From positions 34,250,735 through 34,314,734 of the forward strand of contig NC_059368.1 of assembly GCF_019703515.2 (NCBI RefSeq): DNA of 64,000 bases, in the 5' to 3' direction. The position numbers were made by a program, and so were the translations under genes. Origin of the DNA: Myxocyprinus asiaticus. Its lineage: Eukaryota > Chordata > Actinopteri > Cypriniformes > Catostomidae. The notes under the pieces are model-generated. The model was not told where the DNA came from. It searched no databases and worked only from the letters and a program-made list of their open reading frames with translations. Position 1 is the first letter of the stretch; each line of letters opens with the position of its first letter. Shown here one piece after another: positions 1 to 10,482 of the stretch.

Positions 1-595
1 AACAGTGAAGCAGATGACATTGATCAATGTGAACGGTCCAATGCAATGACACCTACTCTGGATGGACAAAAATACCAGATTGGGAGGAAATTGATTCCTC
101 CAGTGAAGATATGTGAGGAGATGAATAATGAGCCATACACTGGGTGTAAGTGCTAGAATAACCTCTCCCCAAAGGGTGACCCTCTATGTTGCGCAAAGTA
201 TATGGGTTGAAGATATCTACACTACAAAAAAGAACTGATAATATGATGATGAATATTTTGTTTTATGTTTGATATACTCTACATAACTGTGACAACCAAA
301 TACAAGGCTGAACCAATTGCACGCTCATGCTTACAGTATAACATGCTTATAGGTTTCATTTATTGAATGAAGGAATAATGAGACAGAAAATGTTTCTACA
401 TTCTTAATCAAACTTGGATGGAGACGTTTGATTTGGAAATCTCCACCGGAGTGTGGTTGCATAATCTGGTCATTGGTAATGAAGTTGTGTGACTTAACTC
501 ACTAGATAGCATGACTGGGGAGATTGAATTATGAAACTGCACTCTGAATAAGGACAGTGAAGGTGAGACTTATGTAAGTCTGGGGTGGGGGGTAA
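1..595 (+). other. 3' internal end of an LTR retroelement, with open frame at window edge
   Basis: The first frame is open from the window edge for about 51 codons and stops at the TAG at 154-156. A good donor-like GTAAGT sits at 146-151, so 1-145 could also be read as an exon end. The segment runs without a break into a purine-rich tract (581-592) directly before the LTR at 596. I therefore take it as the 3' internal part of the same element. The peptide is acidic near its start and I do not recognise it. Positions 157-580 hold no convincing frame. The alternatives are a host exon or untranslated retroelement sequence. Confidence 0.35.
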
Positions 596-1034
596 TGTAG
601 AATATTTTTATCAAGTTGAGTATAAATTAATCAAGTATAATCAATGTTAATATAGCCATTTCATTTACAAATATTTCTGATGGTCAAGCATGAATCTTAG
701 TGTGTGTGTGGAGAAACCTGTGTAGGAAAGGAATGTGCTCACATATAGTAAACTGCTCTCATGACTGCTGAGAAAATATATGTTAAGGTTCCTCCATAGG
801 TGTCTCCTTTCCATTTCTTAAAATAAACAGATTGGAGTCAAAGAATAGGAATGGTGACATGTATGGAATGTACTGGCCACTCCTTGGTAGACCATATGTA
901 TATAAGCAGGTGCAAACCATTTTATAGTAGTTGTTGTAGTTGTTGTGATGGAAACAACTCTGCTTTTTTATCTCTGATAATAAAGTCTATCTTCTGGCAT
1001 CAAAACCTCAATACTTCAAGAGTGATGTTTCACA
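596..1034 (+). repeat. LTR (3' LTR of an unclassified LTR retroelement)
   Basis: It begins TGTAGAAT directly after the polypurine tract at 581-592 and ends in TTTCACA, giving the TG...CA form of an LTR. Inside it are a TATA-like TATATAAG near 898, an AATAAA at 822 and an AATAAAG near 979, in the order promoter then polyadenylation signal. It is about 439 bp long. Immediately after it begins Gypsy RNase H coding sequence, so this element appears to have inserted into, or been joined to, the Gmr1-like copy that follows. The 5' half lies outside the window, so the duplication cannot be checked. Confidence 0.55.
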
Positions 1035-1038
1035 GAGG

Positions 1039-1542
1039 TGGCAGAAGCCACAACAGGAGCAGTGTCAACAGGCGTTCATGCAGGTTAAAGCCGCACATTG
1101 CGGGGGGCCGCATTTACATTCACCCGATTTCTCTCTACCTTTTGTCTTGAAGACGTACGCTTCAGACAGAGGGCTGGGGGCCATACTTTCACAGGTGGTG
1201 GAGGGGGAGGAGCGCCCGGTGCTGTACATTAGCCGCAAGCTCTCGCTGAGGGAGACTAAGTACAGCACCGTAGAGAAGGAGTGTCTCGCCATCAAGTGGG
1301 CGGTCCTTACTCTCCGGTACTACTTTTTGGGACGGGCCTTCACACTCTGCTCGGATCACGCCCCACTCCAATGGCTCCACCACATGAAGGATACCAATGC
1401 GCGGATCACCCGTTGGTATCTGTCTCTTGAGCCATTTAAGTTCATGGTGGTCCACAGACCGGGAGCGCAGAGGCTGTCGCTGACTTCCTTTCCAGAAATG
1501 GGGGGAGGAGTAGTAGACAGGCCGGATGTCTCCCTTGCCTGA
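1039..1542 (+). pseudogene. Ty3/Gypsy (Gmr1-like) RNase H fragment
   Basis: The frame starting at 1039 and continuing through 1078-1542 encodes the end of reverse transcriptase and the RNase H domain of a fish Gypsy polyprotein. Visible motifs are the GLGAILSQV block, [35 protein letters not shown] and the ARITRWYLSLEPF tether. In the family the RNase H nuclease starts with a catalytic Asp in a TDAS motif; here it reads TYAS, so the first catalytic Asp is lost. The frame ends a few codons after RNase H with no integrase, and a purine-rich tract and an LTR follow. This matches the integrase-before-RT order of the copy at 23875-26885. The 5' part is missing. Confidence 0.85.
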
Positions 1543-1575
1543 GTCGGGCGGTGGTGATAAGTGGCAGCGGGGGCA

Positions 1576-1933
1576 TGGTCAAGCGTCCTTCCGGAGAGAG
1601 AGAAAGTGGTAAGGGCGCTTGCACCTGAGCTAGATTATGTGTAACACCTGTCTCTAATTCCAGTGAGCATAGGGAGAGCGGCATATAAGCAGCCACACCA
1701 CCAGCAGAGAGAGAGAGAGAGTCTGGCACAAGGAAGGCCACGGTGCTCCTGAAGCTGCTACGTTTAATCTGTTATGTTTGTGAAGCTGATGTGTTTGAGT
1801 TACTACGTGCCTGTGAAGCTGACGAGTTTGTTAAGTTGTAAAGCATTGAAGTGGCCGATTAAAAGTCCTACCTGAGCCTGGAAAAACCTGCTTCCCTGTG
1901 TTCTCCTTCAACTTCTGTTTGTGAACTGTTACA
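1576..1933 (+). repeat. 3' LTR of the Gmr1-like Gypsy fragment
   Basis: The start is placed at TGGTCAAGCG after a purine-rich stretch (1561-1575), by comparison with the minus-strand copy whose matching LTR starts TGGTTGAGTG at 24134. The end is ...GAACTGTTACA, like ...GTCCTGTTACA in the other copy. It contains a TATA-like GCATATAAG near 1680, a GA microsatellite (1704-1720) and a polyadenylation-like ATTAAA near 1859. It is 358 bp against 260 bp in the other copy, so at least one has indels. Confidence 0.65.
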
Positions 1934-2640
1934 GGGACACTGGAAATTTCTTCGTATCACATATTTCATGTTGATGTGTATATCTGCAGCTATATGTGTA
2001 TATAAAAATAAGACGCCACTTGACTTAAATACTGAATCCAAGACACAGTAACTTTGCTTTTAGCTTACAGACACAATTTCATTGCATCTGTTTTCAAAAA
2101 TAAATTGATTTTAATGTCGTAATAAAAAAAAGTGCGACACACCATGACACACAAAATACTATAGCTTATACCTAGGCAAGTTCTAACACTAGAGAATTAT
2201 GACTGTACACAAATAATGAGGAACAGACTTGCCTTGAAATATTCAAGACCTTTCAGGTGCTTTTTTAATTACAATTTTAAAGTGCTTTTTAACTTCAATG
2301 AACAGGAACAAAATCAGTGAATGTGCACCAGTGAAAAGCACAGGTGTTCATAAGCTTAACTTATCTCTGATAAGCACAGAAACTGACTGATTGTCTTTAT
2401 ATTTCACAAATTCATATAAACAGTACAAACAAAAGTGTATCAGATTAGAGTGCAAACAAAGACAAAAATCTAAACATTGATCTTCTCTATTACTCACATA
2501 CGACAGAAAAATTTCTTTTGCAAAGTTTACAGTTTACCATATAATCGTTTTCCCGGACTTTGTGAAGCCATGCTTTCTCAGTCTCCCATTCATTTTTATA
2601 TAATCATTTACAAGGTAAAGTATCAGTTGCCATGATGACA
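1934..2640. other. No feature recognised
   Basis: AT-rich sequence with short A runs. I see no sustained frame, TIRs or RNA signature. Confidence 0.5.
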
Positions 2641-3005
2641 TCTAGTCAAATAATAGTGGTTCCTCGCCTTGACCCTCCCCCTTCTGTCAAGTGTAGCATC
2701 CAGGTGACGTAGCAACACCCAATGACGAGCTCTTTTACTGTCACGTACACACACGCACGCACACATGCATGCACAGCTCAGTTTCACATCAACCTTTTGC
2801 GATTGGTTTGTCTATTTTGTTATTTTTAACACTTGTATATGAAGCTCATTCAAATACAATGAATAAGAGTTCTTACCTGTTTGAATGTGAGAGGCAAAAA
2901 TACGAGAAAAATCGTGTTCTGTATGGATTTGATACGGAACGCAATTCTGATCCCTTAAATACGGGCCAATTCCGTATTATACAGGATGGTTGGCAACCCT
3001 AATTG
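2641..3005. repeat. Probable transposon end with short ORF
   Basis: It contains a CA/CG-rich run at 2743-2775 and a 77-codon frame at 2769-3002 that begins with a hydrophobic stretch. The segment ends in GGTTGGCAACCCTA at 2988-3001, a terminal motif I associate with interspersed repeats of fish genomes. The frame runs into that terminus, so it is probably transposon-derived rather than a host secreted protein. No partner TIR was found. Confidence 0.35.
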
Positions 3006-3105
3006 TCACACATATGTGTTTCTGCAACAGCCAGTTACATTACAAGCTGCCAGATACAAATTGGATTTTGCTGCGCTGGTTAAACGTCTGTAATTTATAT
3101 TTGCT

Positions 3106-3640
3106 CAAACAGTTACTCATACAGTCTTTTAAACCACAGAATATGTTTATTTAATATACATACATTCATCTCATCACCAATGTACCACGATAAAAAGTTT
3201 ACAGCTCTTATACGCACAGATAATACATCAAACACTATCTTCCTCTGATGCATGCTGCCATTTGTTTACATTAGTAGCGGTTGTCATTCGTCAAACAAAC
3301 AGCTACTCAAAGGGTCTTTTCAAGCACATAATATGTTTATTTTAACTAACAAACAGCCAAATTGTCACCAAAGTACCACAATAACAGTTCACAACTTGTA
3401 TATGGTCAGCCATAATATCTAAACGTGATCTTCCCATGCACGCAGTCTGCTGATTAGGTGCAGATGGGTTTTCATTCACACATACAGCAACTCAAACAGT
3501 CTTTTCAGGCAAATAATATGTTTGTTTTCTGCCAAACTATCACAAAAGCACCACAATAACGGTTTAAAACTTGTATACTCACAGTGAAAACATGCTGATC
3601 GAGCACGATTATCCAAGTCTGTTTACATTAGCTCTTGACA
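3106..3640. repeat. Three-unit tandem repeat, period about 190 bp
   Basis: Three diverged units begin near 3106, 3297 and 3485. Each opens with a CAACTCAAACAGTCTTTT-like block. It then has (A)ATATGTTTATTT, a CACCAAAGTACCACAATAA-like block, an ACTTGTATA block, and the first and third end in GTTTACATTAG. Spacing of 191 and 188 bp is consistent over the array. The third unit runs directly into a (CA)n tract. The array has no sustained reading frame. Confidence 0.7.
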
Positions 3641-3664
3641 CACACACACACACACACACACACA
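3637..3664. repeat. (CA)n microsatellite
   Basis: Uninterrupted CA dinucleotides of about 28 bp. Confidence 0.95.
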
Positions 3665-3955
3665 TGTTGGTGCAGCTATCATTATGAGGACTCTCCATAG
3701 ACATAATGATTTTTATACTGTACAAACTATAGATTCTATCCCCTAACCCTACCCCTAAACCTAACACTCACAAAAAACCTTTCTGTATTTTTACGTTTTC
3801 AATAAAACATATTTTAGTATGTTTTTTTTAAGCTATTTGAATTATGGGGACACTAGAAATGTCCTCATAAACACATTTATAGCATAATACCCTTGTAATT
3901 ACCAGTTTATAACCTAAAAAAGTCCCGTAAACCCCCCCCCCACACACACACACGC
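3665..3955. repeat. Fish interspersed repeat with ATGAGGAC / GTCCTCAT arms
   Basis: A block with ATGAGGACTC near 3685, a central CCCTAACCCTACCCCTAAAC stretch (3741-3760), and GGGGACACTAGAAATGTCCTCAT (3845-3867) is typical of a short non-autonomous repeat seen next to CA microsatellites in carp-like fish. The family is recognised from memory and the class is not known to me. It is bounded on both sides by CA-rich tracts (3637-3664 and 3932-3953). Confidence 0.55.
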
Positions 3956-5938
3956 AATGCCTGAGATGTCATTTGTTATTTACACCTATAAAAACGAAAT
4001 AAATACAACAAAAGAAATCAAAAATGTAAATAATAAAATAAATAAATAAATAAAAATACTTGTCTACACTCTGCCCCCCTCTACCGGCTGTGCAGTGTCA
4101 CAGTAACTCACTCCAGAGGGCACTGCAGAGGAATTTAGACCCTACTCATGAAATGGTTAACGCTTTTGAGTTAATTTCTTTTCATCCCTAAAACAAACAC
4201 ATTTTTGAGATTCTTCTTCTTTGCATATTTTCGGCATACAGAGCAGGCCATTGTGTCAGTCGCAGCATCAAATACAAGCTAGTCTCTCTGTGATCTATCG
4301 TCAGTGAAATTCCACCTCTCGCAAAAATGCAGAGAACCGTCACGATTTTGTGATGTTTGCGCATCATGTTTGCATTTTGCCGGCGTAACACCAGGTATGT
4401 GTCTCCGTTTGGTGCTTGGTGAGTGTTAATTTTGGTCCCTGTGTGTAACGCACCATGGAGCTCTGGAAGAAAAAAAAGTTACATGTTGTAACTAACATGT
4501 TAACATTCAAAACAAAACTGTTAATAATATGCATTTATTTACACCCTCAAATAACAAATAGGTTCTGATTAACTTTGAAAATAAAAACATACAATGTAGG
4601 GTTATAGTTTATGAAAACTGAGGAAGAGCATTTAGCTCTGCTTAAGTTTGTACCTTTGACAATATCAACACACATAAGATAACAATGGCAATCTAATCTT
4701 GAACTGTCTTTTTACAAAAAATAAATGTAGCCTAAAACTTAAAAAAAGAGCATTATGTCTTTTTTCTTTATTATCCTCCCATTCAGTTAGGGGACAATTA
4801 GCCTTTTCTTGTCCTGCACACATGAATTTGAACACAGGAGCCATATACTTTTGCAGATAATAAATAATCATAAGAAAAGGTGAACAAACTGATCTGATGA
4901 TGTTCAAGATTGTGAACGCTGACACACATCGGTATACAACTTAACACTGTCAGGATTTATGCATTGGCAAGTTCAGTGACACTTCACATAATCATTTTAC
5001 CAGCACTACAGAAAAGGATTGAGAATAAAATGCAAATTGTCCTGTGTATTTTCTTTGAAGCTTTGGTTTTCATGAAAAATTTATCAACAAAAGATTCACA
5101 ACAAAAAAGTTGTGCATGAGCTGACATCACTTCTGTAACAGCTTTGAATTTTTTTTTTTAAGTCTGTAGTTTTAACTGCACCCAGCAGCTAAACAATTTG
5201 CATAAATACATTTCACTGAATAAGACTCGATAAAATGCGCTCACCCAAAAGTTGCTGGTTTATGTTTTGGAGAAGAGTGTAACTGAATTAAGGCCAGACA
5301 AGCTTAAACACGTGCGCTCCTTCGGAACTGGACCACGGATCGCTTGACTTGCACCGATGCTGTTGCACGTGTTGAGTGTTGTTAAACTTACCGCTGAGTT
5401 TTGAACAGAGAGGGTTCGGATGTTTACCGCCGCAATTTTATCAAAATAATTTGGAAGGTCAGATAAAAGTGACTGGCTGGCCTAATCGCATCACTGACTT
5501 ACATTAAATAAAGACATTACATCGTCCCGGGAGACTCTGAGAAGTGGTGGTACACAAGCAAAATTGCCGGTACCCTGTAGACAAAATTAGACAAGTGCAG
5601 GTACTGCGTACCGCCCCACTTCAAGCACTGCTTCAGGGGAGCTAATGATTACAAGCATCAGGAAATGCTTTGGAGGAAAAAAGAAATACCTAAAACCTCT
5701 CTAAAACCCCTCTAAAAACATTCTGGACACAACTGTATTTCATTGGTCTTTTTGTTTTCATTTTTAGACAATATCAGCTTTTATTGGTGATAACTGGGTA
5801 TAAACCAAAGGGGGTGGAAAGTAGTTTAAGTTTGGAATCATCTTTAATTTTAATTTCATTAAAATAACAGTGAAGCAGTTTTGTTTAAAAATTTTATATT
5901 TGAAAACCTTTCTTTCTGCTAAATCAATTCATTGTCAG
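3956..5938. other. No gene; minor repeat traces only
   Basis: AT-rich sequence with an (AAAT)n run near 4037-4052. The stretch 5545-5635, with GGTACCCTG, TGCGTACCGCCCC and TTCAAGCACTG, resembles the end of an interspersed repeat but has no visible partner. ORFs on the minus strand at 4188-4391 and 4665-4925 have no protein character. Confidence 0.45.
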
Positions 5939-7735
5939 TAACCTAGTTTCCATCCACTTTTCACGCTAGTTTGTTATCAACAAAGTGAAAATGCGTAAAA
6001 AATGTTTTGCGAAATTTTCCGTCTTCTGCCTGTTTCCATTCAAATGGTGTGCGTGATGACGTCATGCCTAAAAAAACACTTTGTCGCATCAGTTTTGGTT
6101 TAGCGCAAAAGAAATCTGCCCTTAAGCCCTTTCCTTTCCGAAATGTGTGTTTATCGATAATTCGCCTTCCAGATGTCCCTAATTTTTTTCCTCCGAAGTT
6201 TTGGTAAAATGGGGAGAGTATTGAGACAATTCATTGAAATTAGACAGCTTACTGTCATTTTAATTTCACAAATAAATGCAATCAGAAGAGGAGGAATTGC
6301 AATCAAAAGGGAGCTGTTGCCCTTCTGATAGGACTGTAATGCTGGTTCTGATGTTGCGTCTATCGCAGGTTGCCACCGGTTCTAACCTGAAAGCGAATCA
6401 TCATGGCCCTGTTCAAGCTGGCAACCTGCACCAAGTAATGGGGGAAACTTTCAGTCTTAATATAAGGACTATCCATCCATGTGTATATGCGGTGTGCACA
6501 GCTATTAAAGAAAAACTGATGCTGTGTAATTTCAGGGTTTACATATGATAAATTCCTGATATTCAGTAGGCTATTTTGAACAATCATCTAATCTAAAGCA
6601 TCGCCATCACAACTGCATTATGTCCCGCATATTTGTCCAGCAACTTTTAACGACCAACTGAACTTGATTATTTAAAATTAATTTTAGCGTCATAATGCAA
6701 TGTACATTTTCTGAAGAAGCTCAGCAAATGTGATCCGAGGTAAAGAGGGTTAGATTTAAAATATTTAAAAGTTTTAAAAGGTTCAAAAGCTCGTTTTCTG
6801 AAAGTGAACTCCACATTGGACAAATTGTTCTGATAGTTTATAGTCTTGAAGTGTAGAAAATATCATTCAGTCGACTTTATTCGTTACAGAACAGGGTGCG
6901 GCTAATTTAAGTTTGTGTAAAGAAAAGGCATATATAGGTCTAAAAATATATATATTTTTTTTTTTTCGATTGGTAATTTATTTTTTTAATTTAATGCTTT
7001 TTTCATTTGGTAATTTATTTTATTTAATATAGGGAATTTTGCCAGCAGTTTTTCAAAAGCTAAACAATAATTTAATAGAATTGGGCTATATGTTAGTGTT
7101 CCAAAAAAAGCACACTGAAGCTTTTCTTGTAGTATTGTGTATTTATTTTTCATTTAAAACATCTTTGTGCACAGAAATGATATGTTTTTTTGTATTGTGG
7201 GCTAATTCCCTGACTGCCGTCTATTATTTTGAATGGTGTGAAAAAGCAACTTTAATAAATAAACAGATGTCTACCGTGATTAAATTAATCACAAACAGTG
7301 GCCATTCATTTGTTCTCCGTGCACTTGTTGATGTGAATGATATGAGATATTTGTGTTGGCACTCCTGGAAGTGTCATGTTTGCAGTGATCAGATCTTTAT
7401 GCCGTTCAGATCAACCCATAATCACGTACAATAAATTGGCTTTCAAGGATGTATATATACCTTGTCGTCATGATTAACACAGGCTAACGATTGGGGCAAA
7501 TTCTGTCATGTGACACTACATTTTTGCGTTAATGCCAATTTTCTCAACAAAAAGTGTTTCCAAACCAGTTTTTCGCGACATTTGATGTATCGACATAGAG
7601 TTTATGCGCTAGAGTTAAATGGAAAAATATTATGTTGACACTTGTGAAAATTTAGCAATAATTTGCGTTTCCATCAGCTTTATTTTGATGCTCTACAACT
7701 TTTTTCGCAAAAATCCTTGGATGGAAACATAGTTA
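5939..7735. mobile_element. 1.8 kb DNA transposon-like element with TIRs
   Basis: The left end reads TAACCTAGTTTCCATCCA (5939-5956). The reverse complement of the right end reads TAACTATGTTTCCATCCA (7718-7735), agreeing at 15 of 18 positions including an unbroken TTTCCATCCA. Weaker matches continue inward, with paired TTTTGCG blocks, GTTTCCAT copies and CG-rich hexamers near both ends. No transposase is evident. The 131-codon frame at 7039-7434 is AT-driven and has no recognisable domain. A TA duplication is possible but not certain. The superfamily is undetermined. Confidence 0.6.
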
Positions 7736-8127
7736 GTGTGGTACAATCAACATGCAGAAAGCATTTTTTAATTTTTTTGTATAAAATAAAATCACAGACA
7801 GGACCCCTGTAGACCGCATGTCTGTTTGTATAAATATATTATACATTAACACATTTTTGGAAAATATTAATTAAGATATGTACGCACATGTGAGATTTAA
7901 AAAAAAAATTGTTTTAAGATTAACATTTTTATTGATTCCAAAAGACAAAGAAAAACAAAACATATATACAATGAATCAACATTTAACTCCCACTACTACC
8001 TCTCCCCCTCCCCAGTCAAGAACCCCACCCTGACCCCAAATGAACATCCCAGTGGTCTTATGTAAGTACACACGCACACAGAAAATACACATAAATAAAT
8101 ACAAATAAATAAATAAATAATACATAA

Positions 8128-8130
<3 letters not shown>

Positions 8131-8197
<67 letters not shown>
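8131..8197. repeat. (TA)n microsatellite
   Basis: About 66 bp of pure TA. It creates the false Tyr-Ile-Tyr frames seen on the minus strand. Confidence 0.97.
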
Positions 8198-8198
<1 letters not shown>

Positions 8199-8212
8199 CG
8201 ACTCTAAATAAA

Positions 8213-9600
8213 TAAACTCTAAAACTACGCCTCTCTCCACAATCCCACTCCAAGAGTCCCCCAAAAACATCAAATATCTTCCATCTCCCATTAAATATAT
8301 CCCATATCCCCAGCCTTCTACACGTGACCTCTTCGAAGGCTGCCACCCTCCCCATCTCCTCACACCACTCCCGAATTGAGGGCGCTCCAACCGACTTCAA
8401 ACCTTCAACCAAAATTCCTGGATCTCTGCACACAACCAAAAAACATGAGCCGTATCTCCATCCTCCGATTTGCAACACTCCAATACCCAATTAAAATCTT
8501 TCTCCCATAATCTCTTGATAGAGGTTAAAGTTCTGTCCCCCAGACTCTGAACTAGCAGGGAGTAATACACTGATGCCTCATGACCTTTTCCAAAAGCAGT
8601 AATCACCACTCCCAGAGTGTCTGCCACTTTAGGAGAGTGTATGCTACTCCCACAAATCCTACAGAGCAGGTGGCACAACTGTAAATACCTAAAAAACTGA
8701 GATCTGGGAATCCCAAAATGTTGAACCAAATTATCAAAGGATCTCAACACTCCACTTTCATATAGATCACCGAGCGTAGAAACCCCCCTCACAATCCACT
8801 CTGACCAGCAGAAAGGGAACTTATCAATACATAAATTTGGGTTCAGCCATATGCTCGAGGCAGCGTTCAAATATATGTCTGAATCAAACACTCTGGACAC
8901 TTCTGTCCATATCGAGTGCAAATGCGAGATAACAGGGTGTAACTTAACTTCCCCGGTTAGTTTGATAGAAAGGCTTTGCAATGGCGACATGGGGCAAGAA
9001 CTTCCTGTTCAATACAAAACCAGGGAGGGGCTCTCTCAGGAGGAAGCGACTAATAAGCCAAATGTCTGAGATCGCATGCATAATAATAAAACAAAATCTT
9101 GGGTAGGCCTAGTCCACCATTGTCAATCGGTCCATGTAATTTGTTGAAATGAAATCTGGGATGTTTACCATTCCAAATAAAGGTCTTTGCTATGCTATAA
9201 AATTGGTTGAAATAAGAGAGGGGGACATCTACAGGGAGAGACTGTAGCAGGAAGTTGAATTTTGGAATACAACTCATTTTAATATCATTAACCTTTCCAA
9301 TCATAGATAAATGTAATGAAGCCCACCTGCCCACATCGCTCGAAAACCTTTTTATTAAAGGGTCAAAATGAACTCTAAATAAAATCACACAAATTTGCTT
9401 GTAATTAAATGCCCAAATACTTGATGCCCTGTTTGGTTGAAAAGCCATTACTGGGCAGTACGCTGTCAGAGACAAAGCTTTGGATTTAGACAAATTGACT
9501 CTGTATCCTGAGAATTTAGAGAAGGAATTAATAATCCTGTGGAGGCAAGGCATAGATCTAATGGAGTCGGAGATACAAATAATAAAATATTATCTGCTTA
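8213..9600 (-). pseudogene. LINE ORF2 C-terminal fragment (reverse transcriptase end and C-terminal region)
   Basis: Reading minus, a degraded ADN at about 9590-9600 is where the family has the (F/Y)ADD active site, so the second catalytic Asp reads Asn. A frameshift follows. The frame 9553-9050 then shows FSKFSGYRVNLSKS, SIAKTFIWNGKHPR and DNGGLGLPK, which are typical of the region after the palm domain in fish L1 elements. The next frame (8990-8397) carries the C-terminal region with FWLCAEIQEFW. Several frameshifts separate these pieces. No endonuclease domain is present because the copy is truncated. It is not functional. Confidence 0.8.
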
Positions 9601-9745
9601 AAGCCCCAAACACCTCTGCTTTTTTTTTAAAAAGGCCAATGAGAATTGGCGAGTGGAATTTGCATGCCACTCCCCTGGACATACGGATATAAAAGGAGCT
9701 GGTATGCAACCACTCATTCAGGTTTTGTGCTGAGGAGCCGAGACC

Positions 9746-9903
9746 AGGAAGACCTAAGTGGCCTACCACCTGCGGTGGTAGACAAGATCACTCAAAATAG
9801 GGCTCCCTCTACGAGGCACCTGTATGCCTTGAAGTGGCGACTGTTCGCTAAGTGGTGTGGCCCTATTTTGAGGCGTAACCATGACATGCCTGGAGACCTG
9901 CTC
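9746..9903 (+). pseudogene. DIRS tyrosine recombinase, N-terminal fragment
   Basis: The frame that is open from 9646 to 9905 carries LSGLPPAVVDKI and RAPSTRHLYALKWRLFAKWC. This is the N-terminal SAM-like core-binding region of DIRS/phage-type tyrosine recombinases, which splice the circular DIRS intermediate into the genome. Only about 50 residues remain. The catalytic R..H..R..Y domain is absent because the frame breaks at about 9865, where it meets inverted RT sequence. The leader with TATA box lies immediately upstream, which suggests an internal deletion fused leader to recombinase. Confidence 0.7.
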
Positions 9904-10385
9904 TAGGGGAACCCCTGCCTATAGCAATGCAAGGTCGGACCAAGGGCTAAAGAGGCGGCGACAGATCGGCGTGATGGCCATACGATGTGTCCCGCAGCGC
10001 CATGACCATCTCGGGACTCGAGTCTGAAGCCAGTGCTGAAGCGGTCTCATATGCATCAACCTGAGCAGTGTGTCCGCCGCTGAGGATGCCATATGCCCCA
10101 GGAGCCTCTGAAAAAGTTTCAGTGGAACCGCTGCTCTCTGTCTGAATGCCTTCAGACAGTTCAGCACCAACTGTGCATGCTCATTCGTGAGGCGCGCTGT
10201 CATCGAGACTGAGTCCAACTCCAGACCGAGAAAAGAGATGCTCTGAACCAGGGAGAGCTTGCTCTTTTCCCAGTTGACCCGAAGCCCCAGTCAGCTGAGG
10301 TGCCGGAGCACAAGGTCCCTGTGTGCGCACAGCAACTCTCGAGAGTGAGCTAGGATTGGCCAGTCATCGAGATAGTCATATAAAG
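9876..10385 (-). pseudogene. DIRS reverse transcriptase / RNase H fragment
   Basis: Reading minus, the YLDDW active site is encoded at 10374-10360 with both catalytic Asp codons intact. It is followed by HRDLVLRHLS, NWEKSKLSLVQSISFLGLELDSVSM, FQRLLGHMASSAADT, MRPLQHWL and FSPWSDLALL. These are hallmarks of the DIRS RT palm, thumb and connection. An in-frame stop interrupts the region before NWEKSK (near 10290), and another falls at the start of RNase H (near 9916). Upstream RT motifs and the rest of RNase H are missing. The fragment points opposite to the recombinase piece. Confidence 0.8.
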
Positions 10386-10482
10386 TCATATACAGGCTGC
10401 ATGTCCAGTTTGTTGGCCAGTGTATGTCTTCCTCTTTGGTCTCTTGGGATCACCTCATTTCCTGTCTCCTTCCCCATCACAG

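Larger units (their letters stand above)
7900..9605 (-). mobile_element. L1-type LINE, 5'-truncated
   Basis: On the minus strand the copy runs from a 5' truncation near 9605 to a 3' end near 7900. There a polyadenylation signal AATAAA (complement at 7929-7934) is followed by an A/T-rich tail. The coding part is described separately. A long (TA)n tract has grown inside the 3' part at 8131-8197. Directly beyond its 5' end lie a T run and DIRS sequence. Confidence 0.8.
9625..10390. mobile_element. Rearranged DIRS retroelement fragment
   Basis: Three DIRS pieces are joined in an order the intact element does not have. The first is an ITR/leader-like block with a TATA box (ATATAAAAGG, 9689-9698). 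The second is the start of the tyrosine recombinase in plus orientation. The third is reverse transcriptase/RNase H in minus orientation. In intact DIRS elements these genes share one strand. The minus piece ends near 10390 at a small GTCATATA duplication. Confidence 0.75.

Noticed and set aside
1..145. Last part of a host exon ending at a GTAAGT donor
   Set aside because: Continuous sequence to a polypurine tract and LTR makes a retroelement origin more likely. It is kept only as a low-confidence alternative.
2769..3002. Small secreted host protein with signal peptide
   Set aside because: The hydrophobic start looks like a signal, but the frame runs into a transposon-type terminus and has no exon structure.
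7039..7434. 131-codon plus frame as a transposase
   Set aside because: Composition follows the AT-rich DNA and no catalytic or DNA-binding motif is present.
7996..8490. 164-codon minus frame with a long Tyr-Ile run
   Set aside because: The run is the (TA)n microsatellite at 8131-8197 read through. Only the LINE-derived parts around it have meaning. The same applies to 19557-19739, 44413-44601 and 61704-61889.
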